Assembly: GCF_040712315.1 (NCBI RefSeq)
Contig: NC_134013.1
Span: 59,711,501-59,775,500 of the forward strand
Origin: Castanea sativa
Lineage: Eukaryota > Streptophyta > Magnoliopsida > Fagales > Fagaceae
Direction: 5' to 3'
DNA: 64,000 nt
This document shows, one piece after another, positions 56,688 to 64,000 of this stretch (position 1 is the stretch's first letter; each line of letters opens with the position of its first letter). The notes beneath the pieces are model-generated. The model made no database searches, was not told the DNA's origin, and saw nothing but the letters and a program-made list of their open reading frames with translations. Both the position numbers and the translations under genes were made by a program.

Positions 56688-58439
56688 CTAAAATGTACCA
56701 GGAGCATTACATGAACCAAATGGCATGCGACGGTAGGCAAATGTCCCAAAGGAGCAGGTGAAGGTAGTCTTTTCTTGATCTTCTGGTGTAGTGGGAATTT
56801 GATTATATCCAGAATATCCATCAAGAAAACAATAATAAGCATGACCAGCTAACCTTTCCAACATTTGGTCTATAAAAGGAAGAGGAAAATGATCTTTTCT
56901 TGTCATGGCATTCAACTTACGATAATCAATGCATACTCTCCATCCCGCTTGCACACGAGTTGGGACTAACTGATCATCCTCATTCTTGACAACTGTTATG
57001 CCAGATTTCTTTGGTACAACTTGAACTGGACTCACCCAATTACTATCAGAAATTGGGTAAATAATACCCACATCCAAAAGCAAAACTTCAGCTCTCACTA
57101 CCTCTTGCATAATAGGGTTTAGACATCTCTGTGGTTCACGTGAAGTTTTGGCATTCTCTTCCAAGTGAATTCTATGCATAACCACAGATGGACTTATACC
57201 TTTGATATCAGCAATTGACCAACCTATAGCTTCCTTATGCTCTTGAAGTACACTTATCAATTGGCGTTCCCTAAGGTCATCCAAATCTGAAGCTATAATG
57301 AAAGGTAAGGTCTCAGAAGAACCTAAAAAGGCATACTTAAGTGTGTCAGGTAATGGTTTCAACTCCAACTTTGGTGGTTCCACAGCAGATGGGAGTGGGG
57401 ATGAAGAAAGTGGAAGAAGGATCACTTTTGGTTGCCAGCTATCAGTACTTAAGAGAGGAACAGAATTTAACAATGCATTGACCTCTTCAATTGAGTGTTC
57501 AATATCAAAATTGCAACCAAAAATATTTAAGCAAGCCTCTAGAGGATCCCCATAACTCGATTGTAGGAAGGTATCATGGATTAGACTCTCAATCATGTCA
57601 ACCTTACAGATATCCTCATTGTCTAGCACTTGTTTATTTATGTGGAAGATATTAAGCTCAACGGTCATATTCCCAAAAGAAATCTTCATTACACCACTCT
57701 GACAATTGATCAAAGCATTGGATGTGGCTAAGAAAGGGCGACCCAAAATGACATGGATTTGTGTACTGGCATTTAGAGCAGGCTCAGTGTCTAACACAAC
57801 AAAATCAACAGGAAAATAGAATGCATCCACCTTAATTAGCACATCCTTAACAATACCCCTAGGGATTTTCACAGACCTATCAGCTAACTGAAGTGTCATG
57901 GTCGTTGGTTTTAACTCCCCCAAACCTAGCTGTAAGTATATAGAATATGGCAATAAGTTCACACTTGCCCCCAAATCTAGCAAAGCTCGCTCAATGAGAT
58001 GATCCCCAATCTTGCATGAAATTGTAGGAGATCCTAGGTCCTTACATTTCACTAGATATTTATTCTGAATAATTGAACTAACTTGCTCTGTCAAAAATGC
58101 CTTTTTAGGGACATTTGTCTTTCTCTTCATTGTCACAAGATCTTTTAGAAACTTGGCATAAGCAGGAACTTGCTGAATTGCATCAAGAAACGGAATGTTT
58201 ATTTGCACTTGCTTAAAAACCTCTAAAATGTCTCCAAATTGTCCACTTTTCTGAGGACTGATTAACTTTTGAGGAAATGGAGCTTTAGGAACAAACCTCT
58301 TATCAAAGGGAGAACTAAGATCCTGAATTGGAATGGAGGGTGGGTTGTCCTTCTTTTCTCCATGATCATCATGTGAACTATGAGTACCTTTTTCCTTTAA
58401 CACAATATTTTCATCATCCTCCACTTCTGGCATTTTCAC
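56688..58439 (-). pseudogene. Athila pol: protease and RT N-terminal half
   Basis: The N-terminal part is a Lys/Glu-rich linker, then a retropepsin (LIERALLDLGASVNLLPYSI: the active site reads D-L-G instead of D-S/T-G), then the RT start (WRVCIDYRKLNAMTRKDHFP, GHAYYCFLDGYSGYNQI, RRMPFGSCNAPGTF). The TAG at 56688 replaces an expected glutamine (TFQRCM is the usual form), and TGA at 56649 lies 13 codons later. Upstream the same frame leads back to gag. Confidence 0.92.
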
Positions 58440-58613
58440 TTGATTATCAACTTGCTTACTAGACCTAAGGGTAGTAATAGACTGAAAATGTTCTTGTCCA
58501 TGAGTAGAACTAGAAGAACCATTGATGGCATACTGTCCTTTTGGGTTAGGTACAGGTTGACTAGGAAACTTTCCTTTTTCCCTCTCTCCAACTTGGGTTG
58601 CTAACTAGCCAAC

Positions 58614-59747
58614 TTAATTTTCCAACTTTGAAATAGCTTGAGTATTCAAATGGGTGGAACTTGTTGATGCACCTACATTTGTGGGAGGCTGATTTTGCCT
58701 CCATGAGAAATTAGGATGGTTCCTCCAATTTGGATTGTATGTCTCTGAAAATGGACTAGCAAATGGTTTTCCATAATTATTCAGTGAATTTGCTTGCTCA
58801 GTATAAAAATCAGGGTACCCAACTACAGAGGGACACATTTGTGTTGTATGCATAGGACTTGCACAAATAGAGCATGTTTTACTTTGAACTTGATTGACAG
58901 AATTCATCCCTCTACCTAAAGCTAAAGCCTCAACCTTACAAGTGAGATTGTCCAACCTAGCTTTTATGTCTAAATCTTCACTAACTTCATACAATCCTCC
59001 TTTCTTAATTCCAAGGGCAGATCTCTCTTTACGGTTGGAAAAATCCCATTGTTGTGAACTTTCAGAAAAATTCTCAAGAAATTTGTATGCCTCATCATCT
59101 ACAAGACTCAAAAATCCACCACCATTCATGGACTCAATCATGTTACGATATGCTTGAGTCAAACCATTATAAAAATATTGTACTAGTCTCCATGTTTCAA
59201 AACCATGATGGGGACACTTTAAGATCAAGTCCTTAAATCTCTCCCAATTCTCATAAAATTTCTCTTGTTCATCCTGATAAAAATCTGCAATTTCTCTCCT
59301 TAAAGCATTGGTCTTGGCCATTGGGAAAAATTTAGAAAGGAATTTTGTGACCAATAGTTCCCATGAAGTGATAGATCCAGGTGACAAAGAATTAAGCCAT
59401 GCTTTTGCCTTATCCTTCAAGGAAAAAGGGAATAAACGCAAGTGAACAGAGTCATCAGTGAAATTCTGGAACTCACAAGTAGCACAAATCTCAAGAAAAT
59501 CCTTCACATGCATATAAGGATCTTCTCTATCCAATCCATGAAAAGTAGGCAGAAGATGGATTATTTGTGGCTTTAACTTAAAATGTGCAGCAGTGGTTGC
59601 AGGTAATACTATGCAAGATGGAGGGTTGGTGGTTATGGGTGAGAACAACTCCCTAAGAGTTTTTGAATCATCTCCTGTTTCTCCCATTGTGGATGAATAA
59701 TCAAAACTAACAAGACGATTATCTTTATCACGTATCCAAGTTCTCAT
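58614..59747 (-). pseudogene. Athila gag region
   Basis: ATG 59747 opens MRTWIRDKDNRLVSFDYSS, then a Retrotrans_gag domain (LPTFHGLDREDPYMHVKDFL, FPFSLKDKAKAWLNSL, FQDEQEKFYENWERFKDLI-like segment, GGGFLSLVDDEAYKFL) and a knuckle-like CSICASPMHTTQMC. TAA at 58614 and TAG at 58605 end it in LEN-VG-LATQVGEREKGKFP, where Q is usual at both places. The frame then joins the pol part at 58439. Confidence 0.92.
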
Positions 59748-59851
59748 ACACCATGCACAAAGAAATAATTTTTTTTTAAAATAAAATAAAATTTATCTAC
59801 AACTAGTAGAAGAAAAAAATTCAATTAAGACTTAATTTATTTTCCTAACCA

Positions 59852-59872
59852 AGTCCCCGGCAACGGCGCCAA
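59852..59872 (-). other. Primer binding site of the Athila element
   Basis: On the minus strand TTGGCGCCGTTGCCGGGGACT lies a few bases inside the 5' LTR. This form, matching the Asp tRNA 3' end, is characteristic of Athila elements. Confidence 0.9.
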
Positions 59873-59877
59873 AAACT

Positions 59878-61369
59878 TGTTGTGAAATTTTAAAATACTC
59901 GCAAGTGTACGAACCGTACCGAAGTATAGTTTGACAAGAACGATGTCGAACCCACAGAGACTTGAATGAACGTAGGAAAATTAATCAAATCTTAACAAAA
60001 TTAATCCTAATCTAGTTTAATAAAAATTAGTTGTTTTGAAATTAAATAAACTAAGCAAATAGTTAAACTAAGCAAAAGATATAAAGCAATAAAAAGATGC
60101 AAACAATCAAGGGAAAGGATTAAGGTTTTGGAATCTGCCTTGTAAATCATATCAGCATATATTTATGATCATTAATTTTTCCCAACTCACTACATGATAA
60201 TCTAGAAATCAATCTTCCTATCATGGAAAATATTCTCATTAAAATCCTTATTTTAAAAATCAAAAGCATGTTCTTCTTCACTTCTTAAGTATAAAATCAA
60301 ATCATCAATTGTATCTATAGCCAAACAAATCACAAGATATATCCAATTCTAAAAATCAGATCATAAATTGTATCCATTGACAGATAAATCACAAGCGATA
60401 TCCAATTTTATAATTAAGAATTAATAAACCAAGCATTCAATTAATTAAGAAAAATCCTAAATCATAAGAAAAACATGATTGAACTCATATCTAGAATCTC
60501 ATCTCAGTCAATTGATATGAAGCAAGAACAATTTAAATCATTAAAGAACAACTATTGTGGAAAAAATCAAATCACATAAATATTATTGATAATCCATAAC
60601 AAGGTTCCTCAACCCTAATTATAAATTTAGCTACTCATAGTAATTAAAATAAAACACAAGAATAAAATACTAAACATTAAACTAGACAAATAAAATAAAA
60701 CTAACTGTCATGGAAGAAAAGCAAAGAAGTAGCCGCACTCTCTATGTTCAGCCCTCAGTCCTAGCACTGGCCCCCTTTGAATTTTGCCCTAAAGAGTCTT
60801 TAAATAGGTCAAGGAATCCTATTACAAGTTGAATTCCCGTTTGGAGAAAATTCTAGATTTTTAGGCTTCACTTAACCGACAATTTTGGCCCATTTAACTC
60901 CATAATTAGGACTTTAAGTAAACAACAAAGTTGTAGCCCTTTAATTTAACTTTCCAACTCAACTTGAATCATCTTGATTGGACATCTGAGCCAAAAGTTA
61001 TGCCAAAAATACTAACTGATGTGCAGTCTGAAATCCTAATCCGAATTGAACTTGGATTTGATGCAAATTTCCTTTGATTCCCTACTCCAATTGGACTTAA
61101 ATTTAATTGGGTTGGTCTTCTTTAAATTCATCATAGCCCTTGTAAAAGTAAAGTCCTTTAGCTTTCTTCTTGCACAAATCCACTTATTTAATTCCATTCT
61201 CCTACAAAAGATAAATTCACACAATAATATTTAATTAAGCACAAAATTGATTATTCACCATTATTCCAAAACCAACTATAAAATGCATGAATTACCTCAA
61301 AATAAGTATGGTAATGCTTTCTAACAATGATATAAATATGTAAAATTAAGCTATTATCAATGCACATCA
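59878..61369 (-). repeat. 5' LTR of the Athila element (right in the window)
   Basis: Same sequence and ends as the left LTR. It carries a local 20-bp duplication AACTAAGCAAATAGTTAAACTAAGCAAA near 60048-60076 absent from the other copy. The minus-strand ORF at 61036-61224 is without meaning. Confidence 0.93.
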
Positions 61370-62290
61370 GAATATCTCATCGGATAAGCTAAACGCAGAT
61401 TAGGTATAGATCCTAGTGATCAAAGTGACCTTCCAAAAAGTTCTAGTGATAGGGACGAGCATCATGAACGTACAAGAGGGATAAGGACTCAAAAATATCT
61501 AAGGGAAAGCTGCTATACCGCATTGAATGCCCTACAGCTAACTTTCTGACCGCATTTATATGGAAAAGACCCCTGAATAGTGCTACATTGGCAACCATAA
61601 CTCACAAAAGGCCATAAAGGGTGTCTGATGGGACAAGCACTCAAGTGGTGGCTCTAAAGATCAACAAGTGTAGGATTAAAATCATCTAAAAGGAACTATA
61701 TAATGGAAGAGTCCCTTCATGAAAAGGGGATGAAAAAAGGAGAAGAGAAAGCACTATAGCAATCTCAACAACTCTTGTAACCATTGTCATCCAATATATA
61801 CTAGAATAGAGCTCCTCGGACTGTGCCGAGAACAAACTTTCTCACACAAACCGGGTTCAATTCTTGTTGGCTCATCATCCAAAATCATATTAACTGTTAT
61901 CCATACACTAAAGCCTAACTCTTTGGCCCACTCTCTACAAATTTATTGTACTGGGTTCGCTGGGCCAAGATCCCTTACATTTTGGGCTTGGTCTAAAAAT
62001 CGTGTCCCTACAGAAATATTACAGTAATATGACTGAAATGTGTATCACATTACGGCGAATCAAATATCTCCTAAGTAATTTTGCGTCCACAATATCTTTA
62101 TAACAATTTCACAACAAATCCTTTGAGGCAAGTTGCTACTGGTTATAATTTGAACCCACTATTAACATCATTTTTTTACTTACTAGTTATAGCTTGCTAT
62201 GTAGGGATTTTTTTTCGAAAATGTTGGGAATGTACATTACTCTTTTACTTACAAACTTTAAATTTATGATGTCTCTTGGTGTTACCCATT

Positions 62291-62700
62291 TGCATGGCAA
62301 ATAGGACCATGGATGGGGGTTAAATCCTTCTCTCGAAATGGGTTCAGGGGTAGGAGTGGGTATTGGAAGAACTTGCTCTATTTATATATAAAAATTAAAA
62401 TATATTATTTTTAAAATAATTTTATAGGTTTTTATTTATACTAAAAATATACTTTTTAACTTTCAAACTTTAAATATTGAAGTCTTTTGGTATTATATTA
62501 TTAAATTAATATTTTTATGATAAATATTTAAATTTTTTTATAAAATTTTATTGCTGTATTGTTATTTTTTAATTATTTATGATTTTTAATACTTGAATTA
62601 TTGTATTGCTATGTTTTAGAAATTTTTATAATATTAGGACTCAATTGTTTATTTATTTATTTATGTTTATGAGTTTAAAAAACACTAGTGTGGGTGGCAC
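62291..62700 (+). repeat. Second copy of the AT-rich dispersed repeat seen at 4180-4600
   Basis: GGGGGTTAAATCCTTCTCTC is followed by TATTTATATATAAAAATT, AACTTTCAAACTTTAAATAT, AAGTCTTTTGGTATTATATT and TTAATATTTTTATGATAAAT in the same order as at 4180-4600. Confidence 0.6.
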
Positions 62701-63769
62701 GTGCAAGACACATGCTACCTCTTGAGTAAAAAAAATTAAGATAGAATTTTTATTTAAAGAAGTATAAAACTATATAAATAAAAAATGTATGTCATACAAA
62801 GTTAATCTCATTCGTATAAGAATTTTAATTCCTATTTGCTAAAGACAATATCTACTCATTAAAAACTTCTAAAAATGATAACAAGTATTATCATCTTGCA
62901 ACAATAAGCAATTGCATTTTGTTAAAACCATGTCACAATATTTAAATTTTTGCAATGAAAGATATCATTTGCTACAATTGAAACTCTTCATCAAATACCT
63001 TCAACCATACACAATGAAAATTTTGTCACTCATACTTTCTTCTTTATCATTCTACTTGAGTCTAGGTGCAATCTTTAGCATCATTAGTTTTTAATGAACA
63101 CCCATTTTAGGCAAGAAAAGAGAGAGAGGAAAAAAAAAAAAAAAGATAACAAAAGGCAAGGAAATAAAATATCTTATATTACCATTCCAACTTTCTAAGC
63201 ATTACTACCATCTAAAACTCAAAATACATTAATAAAATTTTTGGCATTACACAATGAAATATTTTAAGAATCATAAGCTTCCATTAGGGATTAATTGAGA
63301 GAACAACAATATGACATATTTCTTTTTTCCAAAATATCAAAGGGGAAATTTCTTAATTTTTAAAGTTTAAGGAGGAATTGTGAATTATCCAAAACATAAA
63401 GGATGAAAAGTGTTTTAATCCTAAGTTTTTGTTTTTGTTTTTTTCTATTTGTTTGTTTGTTTCTTTTTCTTTTTTTTTTTGTGTTTGTGTGAGGGTGTGT
63501 GAAACTATTTGCTTTTACGTGAAATGGTGCATAAATAAAAGAAAAAAAAATACAAAAAATCAACCTAAGAAACAGTATGTGTAATAGTGAATTTTGGCTC
63601 AACAAAAATTGACTAATAAAAAATAATTTCTAGAAACACAAAGAATGACACAACATTTTCATAATACCTTTATAAATTTTTTATATTTTACTTTGACTTG
63701 TAAAGAATTGACACTTGAACAGTTGTGAAAATATTATGACGACAACAAGATGCCTTAACATTTTTTACA

Positions 63770-63930
63770 AGAGAATTGCTATATCCACAACATTTTCGTT
63801 ACAAATCATAAGTAGTAGGTTGTTACATGTTGTTATTGGTGGTCAAAAAAGTAATTTCATTGGTAAGTTTAAATTATAATAACAATTTATCACCAAAGAT
63901 TTGTTATGAAAATGTTGTGAAAAATGTTGT
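63770..63930. repeat. MITE-like inverted segment
   Basis: Left part CTATATCCACAACATTTTCG and right part GAAAATGTTGTGAAAAATGTTGTGAATGCAG are inverted relatives (CACAACATTTTC / GAAAATGTTGTG) around 130 bp containing TGTTACATGTTGTTATTGGTGG. A related internal block lies at about 33670-33750. Target duplication not fixed. Confidence 0.5.
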
Positions 63931-64000
63931 GAATGCAGTACTTTTTTTCACAATACCTTTATTTTTAGTTGTGCTAATAATATTAAATACTAAGTATTAC

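Larger units (their letters stand above)
51042..61369 (-). mobile_element. Complete Athila-lineage Ty3/gypsy retrotransposon (10.3 kb)
   Basis: LTRs of 1479 and 1492 bp (51042-52520, 59878-61369) flank a minus-strand gag-pol, with a perfect GAATA duplication (51037-51041, 61370-61374). The primer site beside the right LTR is the Athila form TGGCGCCGTTGCCGGGGAC. Polyprotein order is gag, protease, RT, RNase H, integrase. LTRs differ by many substitutions and small indels (about 95 percent alike by eye), so it is older than the Tat element at 13625. Stops in gag-pol make it nonautonomous. Confidence 0.95.
50966..62012 (+). repeat. Solo Tat-like LTR split by an Athila element
   Basis: The left part (50966-51041) starts TGTGGGGTCTTGGGC and the right part (from 61375) ends GTGTCCCTACA at 62012. 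GAAAT flanks both sides (50961-50965, 62013-62017). Taking out the Athila element and one GAATA leaves about 714 bp, matching the length and content of the LTR at 39416-40130 (TGATGGGACAAGCACTCAAGTGGTGG, CTCTACAAATTTATTGTACTGGG). There is no internal coding region of that family, so it is a recombined solo LTR. Confidence 0.88.
62018..64000. other. AT-rich intergenic DNA with dispersed repeats, no gene
   Basis: Apart from the dispersed repeat at 62291-62700 and a TGTTGTGGATATAG-type MITE-like segment near 63770-63930, no feature is recognised. ORFs here are short and low in complexity. Confidence 0.6.

Overview
The window is nuclear DNA of a flowering plant, most likely a woody eudicot. The AT-rich intergenic DNA is packed with plant LTR retrotransposon lineages (Tat, Athila, Copia), hAT, PIF/Harbinger and CACTA transposons, Stowaway MITEs and SINE-like repeats, and the host genes are malectin-domain receptor kinases of the FERONIA (CrRLK1L) family. 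A Fagales-like genome would fit, but no species can be fixed from sequence alone. No bacterial operon, phage, CRISPR array or organellar gene was seen.

Layout. 1-1188: 3' end of a Copia element with its LTR. 1189-7996: intergenic DNA with an LTR remnant, a 108-bp tandem repeat, fold-back elements and two Stowaway copies. 7997-12419: a CrRLK1L receptor kinase gene cut by a 415-bp hAT-like element (8-bp target duplication) and a 1368-bp PIF/Harbinger-like element (TTA duplication). The second carries a fragment of a DEAD-box helicase gene. 13625-22075: a complete Tat-lineage Ty3/gypsy element with two 469-bp LTRs, TAAAG duplication, a decayed polyprotein, a 67-bp tandem array and an antisense ORF. 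23303-27160: a 3.86-kb hAT element with a decayed transposase and a perfect 8-bp duplication. 27745-29100: a LINE fragment. 29750-32545: a CACTA-like element holding the first coding exon of an HSP70-14/15-type gene. 34124-40130: a 5'-truncated second Tat-like element with its own antisense ORF and 3' LTR. 40902-43616: an intact intronless CrRLK1L gene, the only convincing intact host gene. 47323-47932: a probable solo LTR. 49168-50480: an internally deleted Copia. 50966-62012: a solo Tat LTR (GAAAT duplication) split by a complete 10.3-kb Athila element on the minus strand (GAATA duplication). 62018-64000: AT-rich repeats.

How it fits together. The host content is a pair of related receptor kinases about 28 kb apart in opposite orientation. 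One is intact. The other was broken by insertions that together with their target duplications add exact multiples of three bases, so the original frame can still be followed. Everything between and around them is layered transposon insertion. Several of the layers can be ordered in time from nesting and target duplications. No new molecular system was identified; the most unusual items are the two transposons carrying host gene fragments, the split receptor gene, and the run of premature stops explainable by C-to-T change in both large gypsy polyproteins.
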